DNA from: JBBQZP01 sp038207585
Lineage (GTDB): Bacteria > Pseudomonadota > Alphaproteobacteria > Rhodobacterales > Rhodobacteraceae
Assembly: GCA_038207585.1 (NCBI GenBank)
Contig: JBBQZP010000020.1
Span: forward strand, 1 to 64,000
Direction of reading: 5' to 3'
Length of the DNA: 64,000 bases
Shown here in pieces: positions 32,733 to 42,440 of this stretch. The notes under the pieces were generated by a model. It searched no databases. It saw only the letters and a list, made by a program, of their open reading frames with translations, and had not been told where the DNA came from. Position numbers and translations under genes: made by a program. Numbering within the stretch: position 1 is the stretch's first letter; every line of letters starts with the position of its first letter.

Positions 32733-33818
32733 TCAGAAGCTCCAGAGGGTCAGAGTATCCGGCCCGATGGCGCGGGTGCCCATAATGCTGGGGCGCGCGG
32801 CGTCACCCAACGCCGCAAAGTGAAGCGGGCCAATGGCAGGCAAGGCATCCGCGCCAAGGCTTAAGCCCGCGCTGAAATGCGCGATGCGGTCAACCAGACC
32901 GGCACCCATCAACGTCGCCGCAAGTGTGCCCCCGCCTTCGCAAAAGACCCGCGTTATACCACGTTCGGCAAGGGTGCGAATCGCTGTGGTTGCGTCAATA
33001 CGGCCATTTTCAGTTGCTATTTCAATAAGTTCCGCTCCTGTTGCTTGCCAAGCGGCACGGGCTGCGGCGGAGGCGCGACCGGTGTGGATCATCAGAACCG
33101 GCACATCGCGCGCGCTACGGCCAAGGCGGCTGTCCGGGCCATGGCGCAGTGCGGAATCCATCACGATGCGCAGCGGTTGATGGCCCGCGCCCATATCTCG
33201 AACGGTCAGATCGGGGTCATCGGCCACAGCCGTGCCCGCCCCCACCAGCACCGCGTCATGCGCCATGCGCATCGCATGCGTCACCCGCCGCGCTTCGGGT
33301 CCGGTGATCCAGCGGCTTTCGCCTGACGCGGTGGCAATGCGGCCATCCAGCGAGGTTGCAAGTTTCAGCGTGACCATCGGCAACCCGCGCGTCACGCGCT
33401 TGAGGAACCCTGCGTTCAGGGTGGTGGCGGCTTGCGCCCCGATGCCCTCGATCACATCAATGCCCGCCGCGCGGAGCCTTGCATGCCCATGCCCTGACAC
33501 GCGCGGATCAGGATCAGTCAATGCCGTGACCACGCGGGAGATGCCCGCCGCAATCAACGCATCGGCGCAGGGCGGGGTCTTGCCGTGGTGCGCGCAAGGT
33601 TCCAGCGTGACATAGGCCGTGGCCCCGCGCGCCAATTCCCCGGCCTGCGCCAGCGCCACGGTTTCGGCGTGCGGGCGTCCACCCGGTTGTGTCCAGCCCC
33701 GCCCGACAACACGGGCCCCCTTCACGATCACACAGCCGACGGCCGGGTTTGGCCACACCCGCCCAAGCCCCCGCGCCGCAAGGGCAAGGGCGTGGGCCAT
33801 GTGATCCGCGTCGCTCAC
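32733..33818 (-). CDS. ribD: Bifunctional riboflavin deaminase/reductase
   Basis: A 361-aa two-domain enzyme for steps 2 and 3 of riboflavin synthesis. The N-terminal deaminase has HAETVAL and the zinc-binding EPCAHHGKTPPC. The C-terminal reductase has LKLATSLDGRIATASGESRW and FCEGGGTLAATLMG. It starts with GTG at 33818 overlapping the nrdR stop (GTGA), so the pair is one operon. Confidence 0.95.
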   Translation of the reverse strand: MSDADHMAHALALAARGLGRVWPNPAVGCVIVKGARVVGRGWTQPGGRPHAETVALAQAGELARGATAYVTLEPCAHHGKTPPCADALIAAGISRVVTALTDPDPRVSGHGHARLRAAGIDVIEGIGAQAATTLNAGFLKRVTRGLPMVTLKLATSLDGRIATASGESRWITGPEARRVTHAMRMAHDAVLVGAGTAVADDPDLTVRDMGAGHQPLRIVMDSALRHGPDSRLGRSARDVPVLMIHTGRASAAARAAWQATGAELIEIATENGRIDATTAIRTLAERGITRVFCEGGGTLAATLMGAGLVDRIAHFSAGLSLGADALPAIGPLHFAALGDAARPSIMGTRAIGPDTLTLWSF

Positions 33819-34282
33819 TCGTCCGGCGCACCTGTCGGGCGCAGTTCGGAAACGAATTTATCGAAATCATCCGCCGCCTGGAAGTTCTTGTAAACGCTGG
33901 CAAACCGCACATAGGCAACGGTGTCGATCCGGGCCAGGCTTTCCATCACGATATCGCCGATGGACCGGCTTGGGATATCGGTTTCACCCAAGGATTCCAG
34001 CCGCCGCACGATGCCGGAAATCATCTGATCAATCCGCTCGGGGTCAATCGGGCGTTTCTGCATCGAGATGCGAATCGCGCGTTCCAGCTTGTCGCGGTCA
34101 AAATCCTCGCGCTTGCCGGATGATTTGATCACGACCAGATCGCGCAACTGCACCCGTTCATAGGTGGTAAAGCGGCCACCACAGGCGGGGCAAAAGCGCC
34201 TGCGCCGGATCGAGACGTGATCCTCGGCCGGGCGGCTGTCTTTCACCTGCGTGTCGATGTTTCCGCAAAATGGGCAGCGCAT
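33815..34282 (-). CDS. nrdR: Transcriptional repressor NrdR
   Basis: ATP-cone repressor of ribonucleotide reductase genes. The N-terminal zinc ribbon has CPFCGNIDTQV and RRRFCPACGGRFTTYERV, followed by the ATP-cone domain. The 155-aa length is normal. The ATG at 34282 is the start of the zinc ribbon; the longer frame to 34339 has no homologous sequence. nrdR followed by ribD is a common order in this family. Confidence 0.96.
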   Translation of the reverse strand: MRCPFCGNIDTQVKDSRPAEDHVSIRRRRFCPACGGRFTTYERVQLRDLVVIKSSGKREDFDRDKLERAIRISMQKRPIDPERIDQMISGIVRRLESLGETDIPSRSIGDIVMESLARIDTVAYVRFASVYKNFQAADDFDKFVSELRPTGAPDE

Positions 34283-34511
34283 GGCTTCCCCCCTTTTTTG
34301 TTCTGTCCTGCCTCTAGCGCCGGGGTTTGCCCCGGTCATCTTCGCTAACTATAGAAGAGGTTGGCAGGTTTCGGGTAGAGCTAATGTGCAGCCACTGCAT
34401 ATGCCATATGCGGTGTGGCGGCGCGGACTCAGGCCGATTTTACACGATTGTGACGGGACATGCGGTGTGACGGTGCTACCTTGAATGCCAGCCAATCAAA
34501 AGGAGGCCAGG

Positions 34512-35399
34512 ATGACCCGTATGACCGCCAAGGATTTTAGCCCGGAACTGCTGGAACTTTATGATTTTTACGCCCACGGCATCATCTCGAAACGCGAGTT
34601 TCTGGACCGGGCGGGCAAGTTTACCGTCGGCGGGTTGACCGCGATGGCCCTGTTGGGCGTCATGAGCCCCGATTATGCGATGGCCGAACAGGTGTCGTTC
34701 AACGACCCCGATATCATCGGCGAATATATCACCTACGGTTCGCCGGGCGGCAATGGCGAGGTGCGCGCCTACCGGGTGCGGCCCGCTTCGGCGGACGGCA
34801 AGTTGCCCGCCGTGCTGGTTGTGCACGAAAACCGTGGCCTCAATCCCTATATCGAGGATGTCGCACGGCGTCTGGCCAAGGCGGGCTTTCTGGCGCTGGC
34901 CCCGGACGGGCTGACCAGTGTCGGCGGTTATCCCGGCAATGACGAAAAGGGCAAAGAGTTGCAGGCGACGGTCGATGGCACCAAGCTGATGAACGATTTC
35001 TTTGCCGGCGTCGAATACCTTATGGCCGACGAAGGATCGACGGGCCGCGTTGGAATTACCGGCTTTTGCTATGGCGGCGGCGTCGCCAATGCAGCTGCCG
35101 TGGCCTATCCCGAACTTGGCGGGGCGGTGCCGTTCTATGGCCGCCAGCCTGCTGCCGCCGATGTGGTAAAGATCAAGGCGCCGCTTCTGATCCACTACGC
35201 GGGGTTGGATGAGCGGGTGAATGCAGGCTGGCCAGAATATGAGGCGGCGTTGAAAGCGGCAGGCACCACCTATGAGGCGTTCATTTATGACGGCGTCAAC
35301 CACGGCTTTCACAACGATTCCACGCCACGCTATGACGAGGCTGCGGCGGAACTGGCGTGGGATCGCACAATTGCGTTTTTCAAGACCAACCTTGTCTGA
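34512..35399 (+). CDS. Dienelactone hydrolase family protein (YghX-like)
   Basis: A 295-aa alpha/beta-hydrolase. The N-terminal 50 residues, with FLDRAGKFTVGGLTAMALLG, resemble a twin-Arg-free export or anchor region typical of YghX-type members. The catalytic part has VVHENRGLNPYIEDVARR, the nucleophile Cys in ITGFCYGGGVAN and His in VNHGFHND. AAAGGAGG precedes the ATG. The physiological substrate is unknown. Confidence 0.9.
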   Translation: MTRMTAKDFSPELLELYDFYAHGIISKREFLDRAGKFTVGGLTAMALLGVMSPDYAMAEQVSFNDPDIIGEYITYGSPGGNGEVRAYRVRPASADGKLPAVLVVHENRGLNPYIEDVARRLAKAGFLALAPDGLTSVGGYPGNDEKGKELQATVDGTKLMNDFFAGVEYLMADEGSTGRVGITGFCYGGGVANAAAVAYPELGGAVPFYGRQPAAADVVKIKAPLLIHYAGLDERVNAGWPEYEAALKAAGTTYEAFIYDGVNHGFHNDSTPRYDEAAAELAWDRTIAFFKTNLV

Positions 35400-35406
35400 G
35401 GAAAAG

Positions 35407-35434
35407 CCCTGTTCGGCCTAACGGTCGAACAGGG
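35407..35434. terminator. Terminator hairpin between convergent genes
   Basis: CCCTGTTCG pairs with CGAACAGGG around a ten-base loop. On the minus strand it is followed by CTTTTC, so it mainly serves the minus-strand gene, whose stop (35418-35420) lies in the loop. Confidence 0.65.
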
Positions 35435-35807
35435 AAAACGGGTAAACGTCATCTAGCGAACAGAAATTTCCAGTCGCATGGCCCAGCGAGATGCTGCTCT
35501 TGTCTTTGCCGAAAATGCTCAGGCCGGGATCAGCCGCCTTTGCGGGATCCAGCGTAAAGGTTATCCCCTGCCCCTGTTTGCGCGGCGGCGGCGAGGCGCG
35601 GTAAATCCGTGTGGCATTGGGCAGCTTCAGCACCCGCACCGCGTAATCGCCCGCCGCACACCAATAGGCCGTTTCGATGCCGACATGTCGGAACGGCACT
35701 TCGATTTCCGTGGAACCGATCTGTCGCGCCTCCAGCCCGTTGCGGGCAGTAAAGGCGTTCGCGGGGGCAGCAAGGGTGAGGGCGGCAAGGATAAGGACGG
35801 GGCGCAT
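35418..35807 (-). CDS. Exported hypothetical protein
   Basis: A 129-aa protein with a clean signal peptide (MRPVLILAALTLAAPANAF). The mature part has two Cys (YWCAAGD, GNFCSLDD) and a FGKDKSSISLG segment. AGGAG lies nine bases upstream of ATG 35807. Similar small periplasmic proteins are common in Rhodobacteraceae, but none has a known role. Confidence 0.75.
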   Translation of the reverse strand: MRPVLILAALTLAAPANAFTARNGLEARQIGSTEIEVPFRHVGIETAYWCAAGDYAVRVLKLPNATRIYRASPPPRKQGQGITFTLDPAKAADPGLSIFGKDKSSISLGHATGNFCSLDDVYPFSLFDR

Positions 35808-35932
35808 GGGGAGGGACTCCTGATGTTTCATGCCATGGAGTATGGGGCATTTGTCGGGAAAGTCTGTAGAGCGGGCGATCAAGCTTGTGCGAGGGAGGGA
35901 TGAACACAGGGTCTCATCTTCGCGTCTATCCT

Positions 35933-36307
35933 TCAATAGTTCTTCGATATCCTAGGCTTAAGCCATTCGGTCAAAGCATCAAGCGGTATTGTGCCATTTG
36001 CGACATCAACCACGACATCGTCAATCGCGGTGCCCGGCAGCTCATCAAATTGATAGCCACTGCGGTTCACCATAAGGAGCGTGACAATCAGAGCGGTCCG
36101 CTTGTTTCCATCAACAAAACCGTGATTTTTGACCAAAGCATGCATGAGGGCCGCAGCTTTTCGGTGGATCGCCCGGTAGTAGCCGGAATACGGGCGGCCA
36201 ATCGCCGATTGGACGCTGTCCAGATTTACAACGCCCGCCCGTCCGCCGTAGTTCAGCGCTTCATCATGCGCTGCGATCACGTCGGCAAGCGTCACACGGT
36301 AGTGCAT
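35933..36307 (-). CDS. doc: Doc/Fic-family toxin
   Basis: A 124-aa death-on-curing toxin. The Fic core motif reads HGFVDGNKRTA, with the nucleotide-binding Asn-Lys-Arg; Doc proteins phosphorylate EF-Tu and stop translation. Its ATG is immediately after the stop of the predicted antitoxin gene. All core residues are present, so it is probably active when not neutralised. Confidence 0.9.
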   Translation of the reverse strand: MHYRVTLADVIAAHDEALNYGGRAGVVNLDSVQSAIGRPYSGYYRAIHRKAAALMHALVKNHGFVDGNKRTALIVTLLMVNRSGYQFDELPGTAIDDVVVDVANGTIPLDALTEWLKPRISKNY

Positions 36308-36532
36308 TCACTTGTCGACAAGGCGCTTCAGGGCTTCCTGATGAGTCGACGACACCTCCTTGATGACGCGTCCTGAAGATTTCGTCACCTTTTGCTGCGA
36401 GGGTTTATCCGATGCTGACTTTTTCGGGGAAAACTGGCGAGGACTGACCTCTTGATAAATTCCAGCAGCCTTACCCTCAGACTTCTTGGCGAAAGCCCCT
36501 GTCACGGCGTTGCGGCGTAAACTGTTTGCCAT
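36308..36532 (-). CDS. Antitoxin-like partner of Doc
   Basis: A 74-aa basic protein (Lys/Ser-rich, with SSGRVIKEVSSTHQEALKRL at its end) placed directly upstream of doc with no gap. Its start lies 11 bases after the rpoD stop, so it may ride on the rpoD transcript. It has no close resemblance to Phd that I can see; the role is inferred from position. Confidence 0.7.
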   Translation of the reverse strand: MANSLRRNAVTGAFAKKSEGKAAGIYQEVSPRQFSPKKSASDKPSQQKVTKSSGRVIKEVSSTHQEALKRLVDK

Positions 36533-36543
36533 GGTTTGAGTTC

Positions 36544-38538
36544 CTACTGATCCAGAAAACTCCGCAACTTCCTGCTGCGGCTCGGGTGCTTCAGCTTCCG
36601 CAAAGCCTTCGCCTCGATCTGGCGGATGCGTTCGCGGGTGACGCTGAACTGCTGGCCCACTTCCTCAAGCGTGTGGTCGGTGTTCATGCCGATGCCGAAC
36701 CGCATCCGCAAGACCCGTTCCTCGCGCGGGGTAAGCGAGGCCAGAACCCGCGTCGTGGTCTCCTTCAGGTTCTCCTGAATGGCCGATTCCAAAGGCAGAA
36801 TCGCGTTCTTGTCTTCGATGAAATCGCCAAGCTGGCTGTCTTCCTCGTCACCGATCGGCGTTTCCAGAGAAATCGGCTCCTTGGCGATTTTCATCACCTT
36901 GCGGACCTTTTCCAGCGGCATCTGCAGCTTTTCGGCCAATTCTTCCGGCGTCGGTTCGCGGCCGATTTCGTGCAGCATCTGACGGCCGGTGCGCACCAGC
37001 TTGTTGATCGTTTCGATCATATGCACCGGAATACGGATGGTACGGGCCTGGTCTGCAATCGAGCGCGTGATAGCCTGCCGGATCCACCATGTCGCATAGG
37101 TGCTGAACTTATACCCGCGACGGTATTCGAATTTATCCACGGCCTTCATCAGGCCGATGTTGCCTTCCTGAATAAGATCAAGGAATTGCAGCCCGCGGTT
37201 CGTGTATTTCTTGGCGATGGAAATCACCAGACGCAGGTTCGCCTCGACCATTTCCTTTTTGGCCTGACGCGCCTCTTTCTCGCCCTTTTGCACCTGATTT
37301 ACGATGCGGCGGAATTCGGAAATGTCGACGCCGATATACTGGCCGACCTGATTCATCTCGGCACGCAACTCGTCAACCTTGTCGCGGCTTTTCTCCATCA
37401 GCGCCTGCCAGCCGCGCCCGGCCTTTGCGGCCATGCGGTCGGCCCAGTCGGGGTCAAGCTCGAACCCCTGATATTCGTCGATGAATTCGCGGCGGTTGAT
37501 CCGGGCGGCGTCGGCCAGTTTGACCATGCCCGAATTGATCGACATGATCTTGCGGTTGATGCCGTAAAGCTGGTCGATCAGGGCTTCGATACGGTTGTTG
37601 TGCAGGTGCAATTCGTTGACCAGCAGCACGATTTCAGACCGCAGCTTCTGATACGCCGCCTCGTCCGTCGCAGAATAGCGGCCCGTCGAGGCCATCGTGG
37701 CCTGCATCCGCTGGTCCTGCATTTCGGACAGGCGGATGTAATCATGTGCGATCAGGTCAAGCGTTTCCAGCACGCGGGGTTTCAGCGCCGCCTCCATCGC
37801 GGCCAGCGACATGTTCGAGGCTTCGTCATCCTCATCATCATCGTCGGAGTCGGCGTTGGACAGCGGGTTGCCGTCGGCATCAAGCTCGGGGTCGGATGAC
37901 CCGCCGCGCGCGGCCCCAGTGGCGGTACTGACGCCTTCGACAGATGCACCTTCCAGCTCGTCATCGCCATCCAGCGATCGGCCAAAGGTGGTTTCAAGGT
38001 CGATCACATCGCGAAGCAGAATGTCTTCGGACAAAAGTTCGTCGCGCCAGATGGTGATCGCCTGAAAGGTCAGCGGGCTTTCGCAAAGCCCCAGGATCAT
38101 CGTGTTGCGGCCGGCCTCGATCCGCTTGGCGATGGCAATCTCGCCCTCGCGGCTTAGCAGTTCGACCGATCCCATTTCGCGCAGATACATCCGAACCGGA
38201 TCATCGGTGCGGTCCAGCGTTTCGGTGGTGGACCCCGCAACCGCAACCTCGCGCGAGGTCGAGGCGGTCTCGACCAGTTCGCCCACCGGCTCGCCTTCTT
38301 CGGCCTCATCGTTTTCGATGACGTTGATGCCCATTTCCGACAGCATCGACATCACGTCTTCGATCTGCTCGGACGACACCTGCTCGGGCGGTAGCACCGT
38401 GTTCAGCTGATCATAGGTTATGTAGCCGCGTTCGCGCGCATCCGCGATCATCCGCTTTACGGCGGCCTGACTCATATCAAGCGAGGATTCGGCATCCTGC
38501 TCGTCCGGTTTGGCGTCGTCGGTGTCTTTGAGTGCCAT
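36544..38538 (-). CDS. rpoD: RNA polymerase primary sigma factor
   Basis: Housekeeping sigma-70, 664 aa. Region 1.1 (MIADARERGYITYDQLNTVL), an acidic Asp/Glu-rich spacer typical of alphaproteobacteria (about residues 210-245), region 2 with NLRLVISIAKKYTNRGLQFL and TYATWWIRQAITRSI, region 3, and region 4 ending VGQQFSVTRERIRQIEAKAL are all present. dnaG lies 92 bases upstream on the same strand, the classical macromolecular-synthesis order (dnaG-rpoD). Confidence 0.98.
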   Translation of the reverse strand: MALKDTDDAKPDEQDAESSLDMSQAAVKRMIADARERGYITYDQLNTVLPPEQVSSEQIEDVMSMLSEMGINVIENDEAEEGEPVGELVETASTSREVAVAGSTTETLDRTDDPVRMYLREMGSVELLSREGEIAIAKRIEAGRNTMILGLCESPLTFQAITIWRDELLSEDILLRDVIDLETTFGRSLDGDDELEGASVEGVSTATGAARGGSSDPELDADGNPLSNADSDDDDEDDEASNMSLAAMEAALKPRVLETLDLIAHDYIRLSEMQDQRMQATMASTGRYSATDEAAYQKLRSEIVLLVNELHLHNNRIEALIDQLYGINRKIMSINSGMVKLADAARINRREFIDEYQGFELDPDWADRMAAKAGRGWQALMEKSRDKVDELRAEMNQVGQYIGVDISEFRRIVNQVQKGEKEARQAKKEMVEANLRLVISIAKKYTNRGLQFLDLIQEGNIGLMKAVDKFEYRRGYKFSTYATWWIRQAITRSIADQARTIRIPVHMIETINKLVRTGRQMLHEIGREPTPEELAEKLQMPLEKVRKVMKIAKEPISLETPIGDEEDSQLGDFIEDKNAILPLESAIQENLKETTTRVLASLTPREERVLRMRFGIGMNTDHTLEEVGQQFSVTRERIRQIEAKALRKLKHPSRSRKLRSFLDQ

Positions 38539-38630
38539 GAAAGCTCCTGAACGGGTCGGTTGGGCGAATCAGTTCGAATCACTTTGGTCTGCTGCGAATC
38601 AATAACGCGAATCACGTCAGGGGAAAGGGT

Positions 38631-40565
38631 CTAGCCTTTATTCTTTACCCAAACCTGACGATCCAGAAGGTCTTGTAGATGTTTTTGCATCGCTGCGCGG
38701 TCCTCGCCCATGGTTGCGTTGTCTTCCAGCGGGCTGCGTTCGGCCCGGTCACGGGCGGCGTTCGCCTGCGCCAGTCGCCAGGTCAGGCCTTCATCGACCA
38801 GCCCCGCCATATCCTCTATCGCATCGTCAATCTCGCGCCGCATACCGCGCCGCGCTTCCAGCTTGGCCAGCCCTTCGGCCACGCACATCTGCGCCAATTC
38901 GCGGTCGCCGTGATTGCGCACAGGGGGTGCAGTCTGCACATGGCTTTGCGCAAACAGGCTTTCAAGGACTGCGGGTGCCTCGGCCAGAATTTTTTCGCGA
39001 AAGGCGGCAGGGTCCTGCGTATCGGCGTGGCGCAGCAAGCAGCCGCGCAACGCATCATGGCCGGGGGCGATCAGCACCAGCGTTTCGATTTCGGATTCGT
39101 GGCGGCGTATCAGGGTGGGATGCACGATCAACGTGGCCAGAAGAAGCGATTCCAGCGTGTAAGCCTCGGCCGGAAGATTGCCCGGCGTGGCAAGAACGGA
39201 TGCGCGGGTACCTGCGGTGGGCGGCAAAGGTTCGGCCACCCGCTTTTGCCCCGGCACGAATTTACGCGCGGGTTTGCGGCCCTGCTGGCCGAACAACTCC
39301 CAGCGCAGGCGCTTGATATCCTCGCCGTAATGGGAGCGGATCGACGCGTCCTTGATCCGCATCAGAGCCGCGCGCAGCGATTTATCCAGCGTCGCCTTGC
39401 GTTCGGGGCTGTCGAACACCCGGCCTTCGGTTTCGCGTTGCCACAAAAGGTTGACCATCGGCTGGGCCGCATCAATCACCGCCTGCATCGCGGGTGCGCC
39501 TTGCGCTTTCAACAAATCGTCCGGGTCCATCCCTCCCGGCAGCACGGCAAAGCGCACACCCTGCCCCGCCTCCAGCAACGGGAGCGCCAGATCAATCACC
39601 CGCAGCGCCGCGCGGATGCCCGCCGTATCGCCATCCAGTGCAATCACCGGTTCGGGATGAACACGCCACATCAGGCGCAACTGATCTTCGGTGATGGCGG
39701 TGCCCAACGGGGCCACGGTCGCGCCGAACCCGGCCTCGACCAGCGCGATCACATCCATATACCCTTCGGCCACGATAAGCGTCTGGCCCTTGCCCGACGC
39801 CTCGCGCGCGGGGCCAAGGTTGAAAAGATTGCGGCCCTTGTCGAAAAGCTCGGTTTCTGGTCCGTTCAGGTATTTCGCCCGCGCATTGGGATCAAGGCTG
39901 CGGCCCCCAAGGCTGATGGCGCGACCCCGCGCATCGCGGATCGGAAAGATGATCCGGCCCCGGAACCGGTCATAGATCGACCCGTCATCGGCTTTGGCGC
40001 AAAGCCCCGCATCCACGATCAGATCGGGGGCGATGCCCTTTGCCGTAAGGGCCGTGAACACGCCTTGCCTCGCATCAGGGGCCCAACCGATATCCCAGCG
40101 CGCCTGCGCCTCGGGCGGCAGTTTGCGGCGCAACAGATACTCGCGCGCAGTAGCACCGCCGCCGGTTTGCAATTGCAGGCGGAACCATTTCACCGCCTCG
40201 TCCATCACTTGCGCCAGTTGCGTGCGCCGATCGGCCTTGGCTGCGGCCTGCGGATCACGCGCGGGCATCTGCATGCCCGCCTCGCGCGCCAGAATTTCGA
40301 CCGCCTCCATGAAGTTTACGTTTTCCGTCTCGCGCACAAAGCTGACGGCGTCGCCCTTGGCATGGCAACCAAAGCAGTAATAAAACCCTTTGCGATCATC
40401 GACATGAAAGCTGGCCGACTTTTCCTGATGGAACGGGCACGGCGCCCACATGTCGCCCTTGCCCTGATTGGATTTGCGGGTATCCCAAACGACCTTGCGC
40501 GACACCACCTGCGAGAGGGAGACGCGCGTGCGCAATTCGTCGATGAAATTCGGCGGGAGACTCAT
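38631..40565 (-). CDS. dnaG: DNA primase
   Basis: Makes RNA primers at the replication fork. The 644-aa protein has the CHC2 zinc finger (CPFHQEKSASFHV, then YYCFGCHAKGD), the TOPRIM core (LIVAEGYMDVI, ALDGDTAGIRA) and a C-terminal DnaB-binding part. The start at 40565 begins MSLPPNFIDELR, the usual DnaG N-terminus; a longer frame upstream has no homology. Confidence 0.97.
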   Translation of the reverse strand: MSLPPNFIDELRTRVSLSQVVSRKVVWDTRKSNQGKGDMWAPCPFHQEKSASFHVDDRKGFYYCFGCHAKGDAVSFVRETENVNFMEAVEILAREAGMQMPARDPQAAAKADRRTQLAQVMDEAVKWFRLQLQTGGGATAREYLLRRKLPPEAQARWDIGWAPDARQGVFTALTAKGIAPDLIVDAGLCAKADDGSIYDRFRGRIIFPIRDARGRAISLGGRSLDPNARAKYLNGPETELFDKGRNLFNLGPAREASGKGQTLIVAEGYMDVIALVEAGFGATVAPLGTAITEDQLRLMWRVHPEPVIALDGDTAGIRAALRVIDLALPLLEAGQGVRFAVLPGGMDPDDLLKAQGAPAMQAVIDAAQPMVNLLWQRETEGRVFDSPERKATLDKSLRAALMRIKDASIRSHYGEDIKRLRWELFGQQGRKPARKFVPGQKRVAEPLPPTAGTRASVLATPGNLPAEAYTLESLLLATLIVHPTLIRRHESEIETLVLIAPGHDALRGCLLRHADTQDPAAFREKILAEAPAVLESLFAQSHVQTAPPVRNHGDRELAQMCVAEGLAKLEARRGMRREIDDAIEDMAGLVDEGLTWRLAQANAARDRAERSPLEDNATMGEDRAAMQKHLQDLLDRQVWVKNKG

Positions 40566-40749
40566 GTGCCCCAATATGGGCGAGCGGGGCGCGGAGTCCA
40601 GCGGGCAGCGCGCGTTGCATGCGCGGGCGGACGTCGCGTCCCACCCCAGCCCGGCCACGGGGCCGGGCGGACTTTGCGGAAAGCGTACACTGGACGCTTT
40701 CTTCCCCCTCAATCCCACCTGCGGGATATTTTTGAACAGAAAAAGTCGA

Positions 40750-41895
40750 TCAGCCCAGAAGTGTTTCCACTATGCGATGGAAAATCCGCGCACCGATGGG
40801 GATCAGATCATCCGGGAAATCATAGTCGGGGTTGTGCAGGGCAGCGTGTTCTTGTCCCGCGCCAAGAAACAGCATCGCGGACTTGCAGCCAGGAAGGTTG
40901 CCAAAACGCCCGAAATCTTCGGACCCGCGCATCGGCAGATCGCCTTCGTCATGCGGGATATGCAGGTGATCCAAAGCGGCGGCAATATGCGCCGTAGCCT
41001 CCGGGTGGTTCGTGCAGGCGGCGAAATCGTCGTGCCAGCTGATGGCGGGATCAAATTCGCGTGCCACAGCTTGCACCAAATCCACCGCCGCCGCGCGCAG
41101 ATCGGCCATCGGTGCGTCCAGCATCGTGCGCAGGGTCGCCCAAATTTCGGCGTGTCCCGGCGCGATGCCGAAGGCAGGCTCCCCCAACCGCGCATGCGTG
41201 ACCGTCACCATCCGGAACGCAGGCCCCAACGCGCCACCCGGCCCCAATTCGCCCAGCGCCGGGATCAGCCGCGCCAGCGCCAGACCGGGCGAACGTCCGT
41301 GTTCAGGCTGCGAGGCGTGGCTCGTCTTGCCCGCAAGCGTGATCTTCATGCCCACCGACGCGCAGTTGACGGGGCCATCCGATAGCCAGACCTCGCCCAG
41401 CCTTGCGCCGGGCATGTTGTGCAGCGCAAAGGCCCAGTCGGGGTGCAGGGGCGCAAAGGCCGGATCAGCAATCACCGCCGCCGCCCCCGAGCCGTCTTCT
41501 TCCGCCGGCTGGAACATCAGCACTACCCGCCCCCGCGCGGGCCGATTGCGCGACAGCAGGCGGCCCAGCGCAAGAATAATCGTCATATGCCCGTCATGGC
41601 CGCACAGATGGCCGGTGCCGGGGATGGTGGACCGGTGGGCGATATCGGATAATTCCTCGATCGGCAGCGCATCGAGTTCACAGCGAAACAGCACCGTCGG
41701 CCCCGGCGCGGCCCCCTGAAACACCGCCGCCACGCCATGCCCGCCAAGCTGCGGGATGATCTGGTCGGGCTTAAGTTGTTCAAACGCTCCGCAGATGCGG
41801 CGGGCGGTTTCTTCTTCCGCCCCCGACACCTCGGGGAAGCGGTGCAGGTTGCGGCGAAACGCGGTCAGCTCTGCGATATCGCTGTTGCTCAGCAA
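40750..41895 (-). CDS. M20-family amidohydrolase (hippurate/N-acyl amino acid hydrolase type)
   Basis: A metallopeptidase-like amidohydrolase of about 381 aa. It has FRRNLHRFPEVSG, metal ligands in GHLCGHDGHM and FQPAEEDGSG, the dimerisation domain segment GKTSHASQPEHG, and the late GSEDFGRFG. The TTG at 41895 is preferred since it gives the usual N-terminus; an ATG at 41949 lies deep within soxG. It overlaps the end of soxG by 7 bases and probably belongs to the sarcosine operon transcript. Confidence 0.85.
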   Translation of the reverse strand: MLSNSDIAELTAFRRNLHRFPEVSGAEEETARRICGAFEQLKPDQIIPQLGGHGVAAVFQGAAPGPTVLFRCELDALPIEELSDIAHRSTIPGTGHLCGHDGHMTIILALGRLLSRNRPARGRVVLMFQPAEEDGSGAAAVIADPAFAPLHPDWAFALHNMPGARLGEVWLSDGPVNCASVGMKITLAGKTSHASQPEHGRSPGLALARLIPALGELGPGGALGPAFRMVTVTHARLGEPAFGIAPGHAEIWATLRTMLDAPMADLRAAAVDLVQAVAREFDPAISWHDDFAACTNHPEATAHIAAALDHLHIPHDEGDLPMRGSEDFGRFGNLPGCKSAMLFLGAGQEHAALHNPDYDFPDDLIPIGARIFHRIVETLLG

Positions 41896-42440
41896 TGAGC
41901 GGCCTTGCGGGCAGCCCGCTTTTTCATCGCATCCTCTACCTCGTGCCATGCGGTCTGCGCCATTGACCGGAACACCAGCAGATCAAAGCGGTCGTCCGCC
42001 ACGCGCATCACCACCGACGACATATGCCCCATCGGCGCGCGGGCGGCGTGGCCCACCGCGAACGCGGACAGGCGCAGGTCAATCGGGTAAAGCCGCATCA
42101 GCACATCGGCGGCCCCCTCACCCGCAAGCGTCAGCCCGGCCCAGCCATCAGATTGATCGGTCAGCGCAGCAAATCCCGCCAAGCCCGCCGGGTCAGCGTC
42201 CAGCAAGAACGCCTGATCGCGCCCGGTCCAGATTATCTGCGCCGCGCCCGACGCAAGCATCCGGTTCGGGTCGGGAAAGCCCAGCCCCATCGCCTTCCAC
42301 GCGCGGCCCAGCGCGGTTTTTTGGCCTTTCAGCAGCGCCAGCGATGTCATCCGGCCAATCAGCCGTTCTGACAGAGTGATCCCAGCAAGCGTTACTGGTG
42401 CCTGCCCCTGAAGCGGGGATTTTGCGATAAGACTAACCAC
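41889..42440 (-). CDS. soxG: Sarcosine oxidase gamma subunit
   Basis: A 183-aa subunit of heterotetrameric sarcosine oxidase, which oxidises sarcosine to glycine and methylene-tetrahydrofolate. Family sequence includes FPDPNRMLASGAAQIIWTGR and YPIDLRLSAFAVGHAAR. It starts with GTG overlapping the soxA stop by eight bases, so it is translationally coupled. Slightly shorter than some homologs but complete. Confidence 0.93.
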   Translation of the reverse strand: MVSLIAKSPLQGQAPVTLAGITLSERLIGRMTSLALLKGQKTALGRAWKAMGLGFPDPNRMLASGAAQIIWTGRDQAFLLDADPAGLAGFAALTDQSDGWAGLTLAGEGAADVLMRLYPIDLRLSAFAVGHAARAPMGHMSSVVMRVADDRFDLLVFRSMAQTAWHEVEDAMKKRAARKAAHC

